From Nocardia sp. BSTN01 (GTDB taxonomy: Bacteria > Actinomycetota > Actinomycetes > Mycobacteriales > Mycobacteriaceae): a stretch of DNA of 64,000 bases. Each line of letters begins with the position of its first letter. The first letter of the stretch is position 1. Where the stretch lies: contig NZ_JADKYP010000009.1 of assembly GCF_015354405.1 (NCBI RefSeq), forward strand, positions 62,001-126,000, read 5' to 3'. The notes under the pieces are model-generated. The model worked only from the letters and a program-made list of their open reading frames with translations, was not told the origin of the DNA and did no database searches. Of the stretch, positions 15,510-25,118 are shown piece after piece. The position numbers and the translations under genes are program-made.

Positions 15510-18500
15510 TCACTCGGGCGGGTAGTCCGGGTCGAAATCGGCGTCGGACACCGGGTCGGGCGGCGGCTCGTCGCCGTACTCCTCGTCGGGCGGAAGGTCG
15601 CCGGCGAGTTCCGGGCCGGCCCCTGCCCGCGGGTCGGCGGGCGGCGCCCAGGCGGGCGCGACCTCGGCGATGAGATCGGCCAGTTCGGCCGGCCCCGGCA
15701 GTTCGGCGGGCGCGACCGTCCGGCCGCTGCGGACGTAGTGGAATGCGGCGCCGACCTTGTCGAGCACGAGCTCTTCGGCTTCCCCGGTCTGCGCGGCCAT
15801 CATGCGGGCCCAGGCGACCCGGTAGACGGCCAGCTGCATCGCGACCGAGCGTTCTTCCGCGCGTGACGGTTCCGAGCCGGTCTTCCAGTCCACGACCAGC
15901 CAGCGGCCGCCGGGTTCGCTGAACACCGCGTCCATGCGGCCGCGAATGAGGGTGGCGCCGATGCTGGTCTCGAATCCCACTTCGACATCGATGGGGTTGC
16001 GGTCGGCCCAGGGCGAGGCCAGGAACGCCTCCTGCAACCGGATCAGGTCGGCGTCGCCCGCACCGCTGTCGGCGGCGCCGGGCAGTTCGTCGAAATCGAG
16101 CAACCCGACCGCACCGAACCAGCGCTGCAACCAGGCGTGAAATGCGGTGCCGCGCCGGGCCAGCGGGCTCGGCGGATACGGTAGCGGCCGCCGCAGCCGC
16201 GCCGCGAGCTTGGCCGGATCGGCCCGCATATCCACCAGCGCGGTGGCGGGCAGCTGCGCGGGCAACTCCACTTCGTGGATGCCCTCGACCGTCGCGAAAT
16301 GCTCAGTGAGCAGGGCGTCCACATCGTCGGCCCAGCCTTCGGGATCCGGATCGTGGTCGGGCGCCGCGCCTTCGGCCGATCCGTTGCCGGAGACCGTGCC
16401 GTCCGTGCCGGAGGTCGCCGGGTCGTCCGTCAGGTCGGCGAACAGATCCAGCTGGCGCGCAGATTCGAGTTCGCTCGTGGCGTCGTGGGCACGGCGGGAC
16501 GGAACCGGGGGGATCTCGGCCCGGGCGGGAGCGGTTCGGCCGCTCGTCGGCTGGGTGCGGTGCTCACGAGGTTCGGGCGGAAGGTGCGCGAGCGCGGTGC
16601 GGACCAGGTCCGCGCCCGCTTCGACCGCACGCCGCCGCACGCCGAGCGGATCGCGGGGCCAGTCGGCCACGGCGGGATTGTCGGTGAAGGGATTGGGTGC
16701 GTCGGGGGGTGGTGGGTCGGCCCACAGGTCGACACGCACGGTGCCGTGTCCGGGAGACTCCGGATGTTCGGTCCACCGTTTCAGTTCGAGTAGGAAATCC
16801 GAGGGCCCCTTCGGCGTGGAACCGGTCTCGGCCCAGTGGTGCGCCGAAACGAACAGTGCGCGTTCGGTTCTGGTGAGCGCGACGTAGAACAGGCGGCGTT
16901 CCTCGTCGAGGCGGCGGCGGGCCAGCGCCTCCTTGTGGTGTTTGATCGCCCGTTCCAGATCCGTGCGGTCGTACAGTTCGGTGAGGTCGAGGACCGGTAC
17001 CCCGTCGCGCGCGGGCGCGGTATCCGTTGCGTCACCGTCGTTGTCACGTTGCCGGTCGCCCCGCAGCGAGGTGGGGAGTTCGGCGAGTGCGCCGAGCCAG
17101 GTCGCGGCGGCGTTCCCGGAGGGAAACAGGCTCCGCGATACGTGCGGGACGGCCACAACCTCCCATTCCAGCCCTTTGGCCGCGTGCACGGTGAGCACCT
17201 GGACGCGGTCGTGCGCCACCTCGACTTCGCCCGGCTCCAGACCGTTCTCGACCTCTTCGGCGGCGGCGAGGAAGCTCAGCAGACCGGGCAGGGTGGCACG
17301 GTGGTCACCGGCATATCCCGCGACCACGTCGGCGAAGGCGTCCAGATGTTCGCGCCCCGCACCGGCGCCGGCGGCCGCGCGACGGGTCTGGGTTTCCACA
17401 CCGACCCCGATCGTGCGTTCCACATCGGCGACCAGTTCCGGCAGCGACTGCCCGCTGCGTTCACGCAGGGCCGCCAGCTCCCGCCCCAATGCGACGATGC
17501 GCGCGTATCCGAGCTCCGAATATCGTTGCGCCGAACCGGGATCGGCGATCGCATCCGCGATGCCGGCTTGTTCGGCGGGTTCGGGCGCCACGGCCCGCAG
17601 CGCATCCGACAGCCCGGCGGCGTCGGTGATCGGTTCCGCGCGGCCCGGCGTCCCGACGATCGACAGCTCCCGCGCCCGCGCCGACAACGCCTTCAGATCG
17701 CTCACGCCCAACCGCCAGCGCGCGCCGGTGAGGATGCGCATCGCGGCACTGCCGGCCGCCGGATCGGCGATCAAACGCAGGGTGGCGACGATATCGGCCA
17801 CTTCCGGGGTGGCGAGCAGACCGCCCAGGCCGACGATCTCCACCGGCAGCCCCCGCGCGCGTAACGCCTCGGCCAGCGGCGCGGCGTCGGCGTTGCGGCG
17901 CACCAGGACCGCGGAGGTCGGGGGTGGCCGTCCGGCGTCGGCACACTGCTCCCATTCCGCGGCGATCCGCTCGGCAACCCACTTCCGTTCGTCGGCAACG
18001 GTGTCGGTGAGAGCCAGCGCGACGGTGCCGGCCGTCGCCTGAGGCCGGGGGCGCAGCGCGTCGACCGTGACCCCGCCCTCGGCGCCGCGCAGTGGTTCGG
18101 CGACCAGATTCGCCAGCTCCAGCGCCTCCGGCGGATTGCGCCAGCTCGTCAGCAGCGGCAACACCGGCGCGGCGACATTCGGGGCGGCCGGGAAATCGGT
18201 GGTGAAGCGGGGCAGGTTGGCCGCCGACGCACCGCGCCAGCCGTAGATGGACTGCATCGGATCGCCGACCGCGGTCACCGCCGGGCGGGTGGCGACGTCC
18301 GTCTGCGGCGCCTCGGCGCCGAGACCGACCGCGCCGCGGTCACCGAACAATGCGGCGAGCAGAATGCGCTGGGCGTGACCGGTGTCCTGATATTCGTCCA
18401 GCAGCACCAGGCGAAACCGCTCGCATTCCGCCGCACCGACCTCGGCGTGCGTGGCGGCCAGCCGCGCGGCCAGCGACATCTGCGAGCCGAAATCCAATGC

Positions 18501-19241
18501 GCCCCGGCGCCGTAACTCCTCGCCGAGCCGCGCGACCAGCGGCAGCAGCGCCACCCGATCCTGTTGGGCTTTGACGATCCCGCGCAGCTCCTGATTCGGA
18601 CCGCCGCGCTGGCGCGGACCGGGAGGCAGCGTCTCCACCAGCCGTTCCAGCTCCCGATGCGCCACCGCCAACTGCTCGGGTTCCACCAGATGTTCGGCGA
18701 GCTGACCGGACAGCGCGAGCACCGCCTCGGTGACCGATACCGGGGTGCGCTCGGTATCGAGATCACCGTCCCAGCCGGTGACCACGCGATGGGCGAGCTG
18801 CCACAGCTGGGTTTCGGTGAGCAGTGTGGCCGAGGGCTCCACGGGCAGCAGCAGACCGTGTTCGGCCAGCAGCCGCCCGGCGTAGGAGTGGTAGGTGCTG
18901 ATCTCCGGCTCGGATCCGACCAGGGTCGCGCGCAGGCGCCCGGTGCTGTCGATCTCGCGCAGCAGCGGCGATCCGGCCAGCCGCGCCAGGCGCGTGCGAA
19001 TGCGAGTTGTCAACTGCTGCGCGGCTTTTCGGGTGAACGTCAGCCCCAGCACCGCGTCCGGCGCCACCAGCCGATTGGCGACCATCCAGACCACCCGCGC
19101 GGCCATCGTCTCGGTCTTGCCCGCGCCCGCACCGGCCACCACGAGGGTCGGGCCGAGCGGTGCGGCGATGACGGCGGACTGTTCGTCGGTGGGTGGCGGC
19201 AGGCCCAGTGCCTGCGCCAGCTGCTCCGGCGTGATCGTCAT
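15510..19241 (-). CDS. adnB: AdnB, helicase-nuclease subunit
   Basis: A 1243-residue UvrD-like helicase with a C-terminal RecB-type nuclease. Walker A AGAGAGKTETMAARVVW, motif [40 protein letters not shown] and the nuclease motif VDWKTGS (near residue 1130) are all present. AdnAB is the mycobacterial-type RecBCD/AddAB counterpart that resects double-strand ends. An acidic, Pro-rich insert lies near residues 910-1010 and the C-terminus is acidic. ATG 19241 overlaps the adnA stop as ATGA, showing coupled translation; the longer frame upstream is an out-of-frame overlap with adnA. Confidence 0.94.
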   Translation of the reverse strand: MTITPEQLAQALGLPPPTDEQSAVIAAPLGPTLVVAGAGAGKTETMAARVVWMVANRLVAPDAVLGLTFTRKAAQQLTTRIRTRLARLAGSPLLREIDSTGRLRATLVGSEPEISTYHSYAGRLLAEHGLLLPVEPSATLLTETQLWQLAHRVVTGWDGDLDTERTPVSVTEAVLALSGQLAEHLVEPEQLAVAHRELERLVETLPPGPRQRGGPNQELRGIVKAQQDRVALLPLVARLGEELRRRGALDFGSQMSLAARLAATHAEVGAAECERFRLVLLDEYQDTGHAQRILLAALFGDRGAVGLGAEAPQTDVATRPAVTAVGDPMQSIYGWRGASAANLPRFTTDFPAAPNVAAPVLPLLTSWRNPPEALELANLVAEPLRGAEGGVTVDALRPRPQATAGTVALALTDTVADERKWVAERIAAEWEQCADAGRPPPTSAVLVRRNADAAPLAEALRARGLPVEIVGLGGLLATPEVADIVATLRLIADPAAGSAAMRILTGARWRLGVSDLKALSARARELSIVGTPGRAEPITDAAGLSDALRAVAPEPAEQAGIADAIADPGSAQRYSELGYARIVALGRELAALRERSGQSLPELVADVERTIGVGVETQTRRAAAGAGAGREHLDAFADVVAGYAGDHRATLPGLLSFLAAAEEVENGLEPGEVEVAHDRVQVLTVHAAKGLEWEVVAVPHVSRSLFPSGNAAATWLGALAELPTSLRGDRQRDNDGDATDTAPARDGVPVLDLTELYDRTDLERAIKHHKEALARRRLDEERRLFYVALTRTERALFVSAHHWAETGSTPKGPSDFLLELKRWTEHPESPGHGTVRVDLWADPPPPDAPNPFTDNPAVADWPRDPLGVRRRAVEAGADLVRTALAHLPPEPREHRTQPTSGRTAPARAEIPPVPSRRAHDATSELESARQLDLFADLTDDPATSGTDGTVSGNGSAEGAAPDHDPDPEGWADDVDALLTEHFATVEGIHEVELPAQLPATALVDMRADPAKLAARLRRPLPYPPSPLARRGTAFHAWLQRWFGAVGLLDFDELPGAADSGAGDADLIRLQEAFLASPWADRNPIDVEVGFETSIGATLIRGRMDAVFSEPGGRWLVVDWKTGSEPSRAEERSVAMQLAVYRVAWARMMAAQTGEAEELVLDKVGAAFHYVRSGRTVAPAELPGPAELADLIAEVAPAWAPPADPRAGAGPELAGDLPPDEEYGDEPPPDPVSDADFDPDYPPE

Positions 19242-22200
19242 CGATCCGTCACCTGGCGGCCCGTGTCCTGCACGGGGCAACTGCCGGCGACCTGGCAGTG
19301 CCGGCAGCCGTCGTTGCGCATGGCCAGGAAGCCGGGCCCGCGGGTGGCGGCCGCCGCATCGTGAATCGCCTTGCGCCACTGGGCGATACCGTCGGAATCG
19401 AGTGCGGTCTGCAACCGCTCGGTGGCCCCGTCGCGGCTGGGTTTGGCCACGTAGACGAGCCGGGCGCCGCCCGGTTCGACGCGGTCGCCGTCCACCTCCG
19501 CGGCGAATCCGCCCGCCCCGGCGGCCACCTGGTAGGTCGCCAGCTGTGCGTGATCCTGAGCGGCCTGTTTGGAGATCGGGGTCTTGCCGGTCTTGACGTC
19601 GACGATGACGAAGCGGCCCAGCGCGTCACGCTCCACCCGGTCGACGCGGCCGCGGATGCGCACCGGCACCTCGTCCGGGTCGCGGGCCGGCAGCACACAG
19701 TCCACCGGCACCTCGACACCGACCTCGGCCAGCTCGGCCCGGGTGTTGCGCAACCAGGCGAGGAAGGTGTCGACCATGGCTTCGGTGCGGCGTAGTTCCA
19801 GCCGGGAGTGCCAACTGTGCGGGCCGTCCTCCCCGGAACTCGGGTCCACGGCCTTCCATGCCTTGACCAGCGCCGCCTTCACCTGTTCCTCGGTCACTCG
19901 CCCGGCCAGCGCCTGGACCAGGGTGTGCACGAGATTGCCCTTGACGGCATGCGGATTGTCCCCGTCGCTGCCGCCGTGTCGTTCCAGCGCCCAGCGCAGC
20001 GGACAGGTCTGCAACAGCTCGACCGTCGACGGGGACAACGCGACCGGCCCGTCACCGTCGTCCCACAGCGCCAGTTCCGAACTCGGATCCGCGATGCCGT
20101 ACCACTCGTCCGGATGGGCGCCGCGCACACCGGCCGCGGCCAGACGGGCCAATTGAGCGGCGGCCCGGTCCCGGCGGGCGGGGTCGGCGCCGTCGTCGCA
20201 GACCACGCCGCGCAATTCGGCGATCAGCGCCTGCGCGACCAGCGCGCGCCCCGGATCGACCGGCGGCGGAATACGTCCCGGCTCCCCCGGTTCCGCCTCC
20301 GGATCGAGTTCGGCCAGGAATCGGGACGGCACCAGATCGCGCTCTCCGGTAACGGATTCGACCGCGGTCACCAGCAGGCTGTGGCGGGCCCGGCTGCACG
20401 CCAGCAACAGCAACCGGCGCTCCTCGGCGAGGATCGGCGCGGCCCGGCTGACCTGCTCGCCCGGATCGGCCACGCCCCCGATGAGGTCGACCAGTTCCTC
20501 GATGCCGAGCAAGGTCCCGCGCGGACGCAGGTTGGGCCAGATCCCCTCCTGCACTCCGGCGACGGCCACCACATCCCATTCCCGGCCGGCCGCGGCGTGC
20601 GCGCTCACGATCGCCACCGCGTCACCCGGTTCGGTCAGCGGAGCCGAATCCTGGTTGATCTCCTGCTGTTCCAGATATTCGACGAAACCTTCGACGGATG
20701 CGCCGGGCAGCCGGTCGACGTAGGCGGCAGCGGCATCGAAGAGACCGACGGCGGCATCCAGGTCGCGATCGGCCTGCACGGCACCGGCGCCGCCGCGCTC
20801 GGACTGCGCCACCCAGCGCTTCTCCAGCCGCGACGCGGTCCACAACGCCCACAACGCATCCTCGATCCCGGCCCCGCGCCGCAGCGCCCGCCGCGCCCGG
20901 TCGACTGCCCGCAGCACCCGCACCAGCGGCGCCACCTCGACCTCGGTGAGCCGATCGAGCAGGGTGCGATCGCCCACTCCGGTGATGAGGTCGCGCAGCA
21001 CGACCGCCGAGGACCGGTCGAGTTCGGAGTAGGGGGCGAGGGCCGCCGGCGATTCCTCGACTGTCGATGAGCCAGGCGCCGGTGGCGCGGAATCGCCATT
21101 GCCGGGCAGACCCGGCTCGGGTTCGCCTGTCCGCGTAGGAGATTCGGCTCCCGGCTCACCGGCGCCGAGCTCCGCGTCGCCGTGGCCACCCGTGCTCGGC
21201 TCGGTCCGCGGATACCCGCGCTCGATCAGCGCGCGGCGAACGCCGCGGCGCAGGCGGCGCAGGCTGATCTGATCCGCGCCGCCGAGCGGGCCCAGTAACA
21301 GATCGAGCGCATCGTCCTCGGTGAACATCTCCGAGCGCCCGCGTTCGACCACCAGCAGGGCGCGCAGCGACTGCAGCATCCACGCGGCGCCGCGCCGCCG
21401 GGCCAGCGGGGTGTCCGGTTTCGGTTGCAGCACCGGCACTCCCGCGGCGGTGAGCGCGCGGCGCAGCGGCCCCAGCGACAGCGGCACCGAGCGCACGACG
21501 ACCGCCATCCGCGACCACGGCACATCCGCGGTGAGATGCGCCCGCCGCAGGTGGTCGGCGATCAGCGCCGCCTCCTTGGCGGGGGTGGTGAGAACCCGCA
21601 CCAGCACCTGCCCGTCGACGGCGGGATCGCCGAGCAGATGGGGTCCGCCGGTCCGCACGTCGAAGCGGTGCGCGGTCCGGCCCGGCATGCGGGCGGCGAT
21701 CCGGGCCACCGCGTCGTGCACCGCCGGCGCGCAGCGATGATCGTCGTGCAGGACGATCCGGCGTTCGGGTGGGGCATCGGGTTCGGTGACGAAACGGGTG
21801 TCCGCACCACGGAAACTGAAGACCGCCTGATCCGGATCGCCGGCCACGACGGTGGTCGCCGGCCCGGACCCGATCGCGCGAATCAGTTGTGCGGCAAGCG
21901 GATCCACATGCTGGGCGTCGTCGACCAGGAGGGTGCGGATGCGTTCGCGCTCGGCGACGAGAAGTTCCTCGTCCTCGATCAGCACGTCCAGTGCGGCGCC
22001 GACCAGTTCGGCGGCGTCCAGGGCGGGGGCGCTGGCCTCGGGGGCTTGGACGCCGACCGACCAGCGCAACAGCATCGACTGCTCGTAGCGCTGCGCGAAC
22101 GATCCGGCCGCCTCCCATTCCTCGCGTTCGTGCAGGCGCCCCAGTTCGATCAGATCCTCGGGTCCCAGATCGCGCTCGGTGGCGCGCAACATCAGGTCGC

Positions 22201-22756
22201 GCAGTTGCTCGGCGAAACCATTGGTGCCGAGTGCCGCGTGCAGGCGCGGTGGCCACAGCACCTCGGCGCCGGACGACATGTCGGCGAGTTCGCCGCGCAA
22301 CATCTCGCGCAGGACCACGTCCTGCTCGGCGCCGGTCAGCAGCCGCGGCGGCGGATTGCCGCGCGCGGCCGCGTGCGTGCGCAGGATCGCGAAGGCGTAG
22401 GAGTGCACCGTGCGCACCATCGGCTCGCGCCCGGCGCCCGGCACCCCGCCGAGTTCGGGTGCGAGCGCGGTCAACTGCCGGGTGAGAGCGTTGCGGACCC
22501 GCAGCGCGGCCTGTTTGGAATGGGTGAGTACCAGCACCGAGTCCGGATCGGCGCCCGCGACGATGCGATCGGCGGCGAGATCGGTGAGCAGCGCGGTTTT
22601 CCCGGTGCCGGGACCGCCCAGCACCTGCCAGGGTCGCCAGCCCGGGTCCGCGCCCGACCCACCCGCGAACAGCGTTCGGACATCGGCACCCCACTCGCGT
22701 GGCCGGGGTGCGGTCTCACTGCGGCGCACCAGTCGCACCGAGCTATCCGATCGCAT
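19238..22756 (-). CDS. adnA: AdnA, helicase-nuclease subunit
   Basis: A 1172-residue partner of AdnB. Walker A GGPGTGKTALLTD, motif II variant LLVDDAQHVDP (DDAQ instead of DExx), GDPDQAVFSFRGAD, and a C-terminal nuclease with VDVKTGK. A TCPLRW cysteine and CRHCQVAGSC near the end form a four-Cys set (C...C-x2-C-x5-C) like the iron-sulfur nuclease modules of AddB. A disordered Glu/Pro/Gly stretch lies near residues 530-600. The start ATG 22756 gives MRSDSSVRLVRR; in-frame alternatives lie upstream, so it is moderately certain. It is transcribed first, with adnB coupled behind it. Confidence 0.93.
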   Translation of the reverse strand: MRSDSSVRLVRRSETAPRPREWGADVRTLFAGGSGADPGWRPWQVLGGPGTGKTALLTDLAADRIVAGADPDSVLVLTHSKQAALRVRNALTRQLTALAPELGGVPGAGREPMVRTVHSYAFAILRTHAAARGNPPPRLLTGAEQDVVLREMLRGELADMSSGAEVLWPPRLHAALGTNGFAEQLRDLMLRATERDLGPEDLIELGRLHEREEWEAAGSFAQRYEQSMLLRWSVGVQAPEASAPALDAAELVGAALDVLIEDEELLVAERERIRTLLVDDAQHVDPLAAQLIRAIGSGPATTVVAGDPDQAVFSFRGADTRFVTEPDAPPERRIVLHDDHRCAPAVHDAVARIAARMPGRTAHRFDVRTGGPHLLGDPAVDGQVLVRVLTTPAKEAALIADHLRRAHLTADVPWSRMAVVVRSVPLSLGPLRRALTAAGVPVLQPKPDTPLARRRGAAWMLQSLRALLVVERGRSEMFTEDDALDLLLGPLGGADQISLRRLRRGVRRALIERGYPRTEPSTGGHGDAELGAGEPGAESPTRTGEPEPGLPGNGDSAPPAPGSSTVEESPAALAPYSELDRSSAVVLRDLITGVGDRTLLDRLTEVEVAPLVRVLRAVDRARRALRRGAGIEDALWALWTASRLEKRWVAQSERGGAGAVQADRDLDAAVGLFDAAAAYVDRLPGASVEGFVEYLEQQEINQDSAPLTEPGDAVAIVSAHAAAGREWDVVAVAGVQEGIWPNLRPRGTLLGIEELVDLIGGVADPGEQVSRAAPILAEERRLLLLACSRARHSLLVTAVESVTGERDLVPSRFLAELDPEAEPGEPGRIPPPVDPGRALVAQALIAELRGVVCDDGADPARRDRAAAQLARLAAAGVRGAHPDEWYGIADPSSELALWDDGDGPVALSPSTVELLQTCPLRWALERHGGSDGDNPHAVKGNLVHTLVQALAGRVTEEQVKAALVKAWKAVDPSSGEDGPHSWHSRLELRRTEAMVDTFLAWLRNTRAELAEVGVEVPVDCVLPARDPDEVPVRIRGRVDRVERDALGRFVIVDVKTGKTPISKQAAQDHAQLATYQVAAGAGGFAAEVDGDRVEPGGARLVYVAKPSRDGATERLQTALDSDGIAQWRKAIHDAAAATRGPGFLAMRNDGCRHCQVAGSCPVQDTGRQVTDR

Positions 22757-23107
22757 CACACGCGCTATTTCAACAGACACCCCCGACAGGATCGAATTCC
22801 GTGACAGCAAACGCACCCCGCGCATCCGATGTGTCCGTGTTGTGATCGGCGCCACGCCCGTCCGGGCGCTATTCACGACTTCACGCCGATCTCCGCCCGC
22901 GACCGATAATGCCTGGTAGACGGCGTGTACGCCGTGCCGCACCGCGGCGCGTCGAGGCCGCTGCGAATATCGGGCCGAAAATCCCACCGCCGCAGTCGTT
23001 CCCCGGCGGTTCACCGGCGCGGCCAGCACCCGGCAATCCCCGTGCCCGATTCTCGCGAACGGAACGCACCGGTCGCACCACCGCCGCGCCGACGGCACAA
23101 TGATCGG
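22757..23107. other. Divergent spacer adnA / lipV-like; no gene seen
   Basis: 351 bp with no supported ORF. It must hold both promoters. One short palindrome is visible, ACGGCG-TGTA-CGCCGT at 22920-22935. I searched by eye for a LexA-type box (GAAC-N4-GTTC) and found none. Confidence 0.5.
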
Positions 23108-23860
23108 GTGCCCGACGCCCCTATTCATCGATTCGGCCCCGCCGACGGCCCACTCGTCCTCGCCCTGCACGGCCTGACCGGACACGGGCGGCGGTGGAGC
23201 GCGCTGGCCGAAGGGCAGTTGCCCGAGGTACGCGTCCTCGCTCCCGACCTGCGCGGCCACGGGCGGGCGAGTTCCCTGCCGCCGTGGACCTTCGAGCAGA
23301 TCGTCGACGATCTGGTTCCGCTGCTCACCGAACCGGCGGTCGTCGTGGCGCATTCGTTCGGAGCGGCGGTCGCCGTCCATCTGTCCCGCCACCGCCCCGA
23401 CCTGGTCCGCGCACTGGTGCTGCTGGATCCCGCGATCGGCCTCGATCCGGTGCTGCTCCACGACATCGCCGAGGCGGGTCTGGCGCGGCCGGATTACGCC
23501 GACATCGCCGAGGCGCGCCACGACAAACTCGAGACGGCCTGGGCCGACGTGGACCCCGAACTGCTCGATGCCGAACTCGCCGAACACCTGGTCGAAACGC
23601 CCGAGGGCCGGGTGACGTGGCGGATGAGCGTGCCCGCCGTCACGTCCTACTGGAGTCAGCTGGCGCGCGAGCTGGTGCTGCCGCCGCCGCACATTCCGAC
23701 CGTGCTGGTCCGCGCCGGTAAATCCCCGTTCGTCACCCCTGCGACCGTCGAGGCGTTCGCCACGCTGCCGGATTTCACGCTGCACGAATTCGACTGCGAT
23801 CACATGGTCGCCCAGGCGCGTCCCGCCGAGACCGCGGCCGTCGTCCGGTCGGTGCTCTGA
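23108..23860 (+). CDS. Alpha/beta-hydrolase (LipV-like)
   Basis: A 250-residue alpha/beta-hydrolase with the oxyanion region HGLTGHGRRW, nucleophile elbow AHSFGA (GxSxG with Ala first) and catalytic His in DHMVAQA. A lid region lies at about 120-185. Probably an esterase; LipV of M. tuberculosis occupies the same place beside adnA, from memory. GTG 23108 (VPDAPIHRFG) is chosen because the upstream frame is Arg-rich and non-conserved. Its TGA overlaps the next ATG (TGATG), so it is translationally coupled to the alkyltransferase-like gene. Confidence 0.82.
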   Translation: MPDAPIHRFGPADGPLVLALHGLTGHGRRWSALAEGQLPEVRVLAPDLRGHGRASSLPPWTFEQIVDDLVPLLTEPAVVVAHSFGAAVAVHLSRHRPDLVRALVLLDPAIGLDPVLLHDIAEAGLARPDYADIAEARHDKLETAWADVDPELLDAELAEHLVETPEGRVTWRMSVPAVTSYWSQLARELVLPPPHIPTVLVRAGKSPFVTPATVEAFATLPDFTLHEFDCDHMVAQARPAETAAVVRSVL

Positions 23861-24159
23861 TGCCCACCACGGACGCCGAGATCGAGCGGGTGCGGGAACT
23901 GGTCGCGGCCATTCCGCCCGGCCGGGTCGCCACCTACGGCGAAATCGCGGCGGCCGCCGGACTGTCGACGCCGCGAACCGTCGGCTGGATCATGCGCACC
24001 GACTCCGCCGATCTGCCCTGGCATCGCGTGCTGCGCGCCGATGGCACCCCGGCGAGCCATCTGGTGCAGCGCCAATTGCGCCGGCTGGCCGAGGAGGGCT
24101 GTCCGATCCGCGGCGACCGCGTGGACCTGGCCGCCGCCCGCCACCGATTCGACCACTGA
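23860..24159 (+). CDS. Alkyltransferase-like protein (ATL), non-catalytic MGMT relative
   Basis: A 99-residue protein equal to the DNA-binding C-terminal domain of O6-alkylguanine methyltransferase: VATYGEIAAAAGLSTPRTVGWIM is the HTH with the Arg finger region. The active site PCHR is PWHRV here, so the acceptor Cys is replaced by Trp, the defining feature of ATLs. ATLs bind alkylguanine without removing it and recruit nucleotide-excision repair. Start overlaps the preceding stop. Its position after adnAB and the lipV-like gene fits a repair neighbourhood. Confidence 0.92.
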   Translation: MPTTDAEIERVRELVAAIPPGRVATYGEIAAAAGLSTPRTVGWIMRTDSADLPWHRVLRADGTPASHLVQRQLRRLAEEGCPIRGDRVDLAAARHRFDH

Positions 24160-24275
24160 CGGCATCGCGGCAATCCGACACTGACGGCATCGCCGGATCC
24201 GGCTGTCGACCTCGGCATCGGCCCGTCGGTATCCGAATTCGCCCATTACTCCCGTTCGGCGGTTACCGTGGAGGA

Positions 24276-25013
24276 ATGACCACCCGTCTGGCGTGCGTGG
24301 TGTTCGATGCGATAAGGCCACGGAACGTGGCGCGGTTCTGGGCGGAGTTGCTCGACTGGCAGATCACCGTGGACCGTCCGCACGCGGTCGAGGTGGCTGC
24401 TTCCGATCCGGATGCCGCCGATGTGTCGTTGATGTTCGTGCCGACGGCCGGACCCAAGTCCGGGAAGAACCGCATCCATCTCGATGTGGTCGGTCGTTCG
24501 CTGGATCATCAACGCGTGCAAGTGGATCGGGCGCTGGCGCTGGGCGCGCGGCCGATCGACATCGGCCAAGGCGCGGTGCCCTGGACGGTGCTCGCCGATC
24601 CCGAGGGCAACGAATTCTGCGTCCTCGAGCCGCGCGAGGAATATGTGGATACCGGCGCGGTCGCCGCGATCGTCGTCGACACTCCGCATCCCACCCGGCT
24701 GGCCCGGTTCTGGGAGACCGCCGCGGGGTGGCCGCTGACCCACGACGAATCGCGGATGTCCGGCATCCGCTCGGCCACCGGTCAGGGTCCGTGGCTGGAA
24801 TTCCTGCGCACCCAGGTCGCGGCCCGCGAATGCGATCGCGTCCACCTCGATGTCGTCACCTACTCCACCGGCGATCCCGCGGACGAGGTCGCCCGGCTCA
24901 CCGCTGCGGGTGCCGTCCCCTGCCAGGGCGCCGCGGTGCGTCCACCGGCTCAGGCGATGCTGACCGATCCGGAGACGAACCGCTTCCGGTTGTTGCGTGC
25001 GCCCTGCGATTGA
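24276..25013 (+). CDS. Double VOC/glyoxalase-like protein
   Basis: A 245-residue protein built from two VOC modules, about 1-122 and 128-245, each with the pattern ...DxxxPxxxARFWxxLLxW... and ending in DPEGNEFCVL or DPETNRFRLL. The repeat makes a complete metal-site fold in one chain, as in glyoxalase-like actinobacterial proteins. Metal ligands are partly replaced and the substrate is unknown. ATG 24276 has a GGAGG ribosome site. It stands alone between the ATL gene and the molybdenum-cofactor gene. Confidence 0.8.
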   Translation: MTTRLACVVFDAIRPRNVARFWAELLDWQITVDRPHAVEVAASDPDAADVSLMFVPTAGPKSGKNRIHLDVVGRSLDHQRVQVDRALALGARPIDIGQGAVPWTVLADPEGNEFCVLEPREEYVDTGAVAAIVVDTPHPTRLARFWETAAGWPLTHDESRMSGIRSATGQGPWLEFLRTQVAARECDRVHLDVVTYSTGDPADEVARLTAAGAVPCQGAAVRPPAQAMLTDPETNRFRLLRAPCD

Positions 25014-25118
25014 CGCGGCCGCGAGCCGACGACGAGCCTGCGCCCGTCCGCGTGCCGTTCGCCGTCCGATGTGGGCGGTTTACCATCGGTCCATGATCAA
25101 CCTCCCGGGTGAGCCGCT

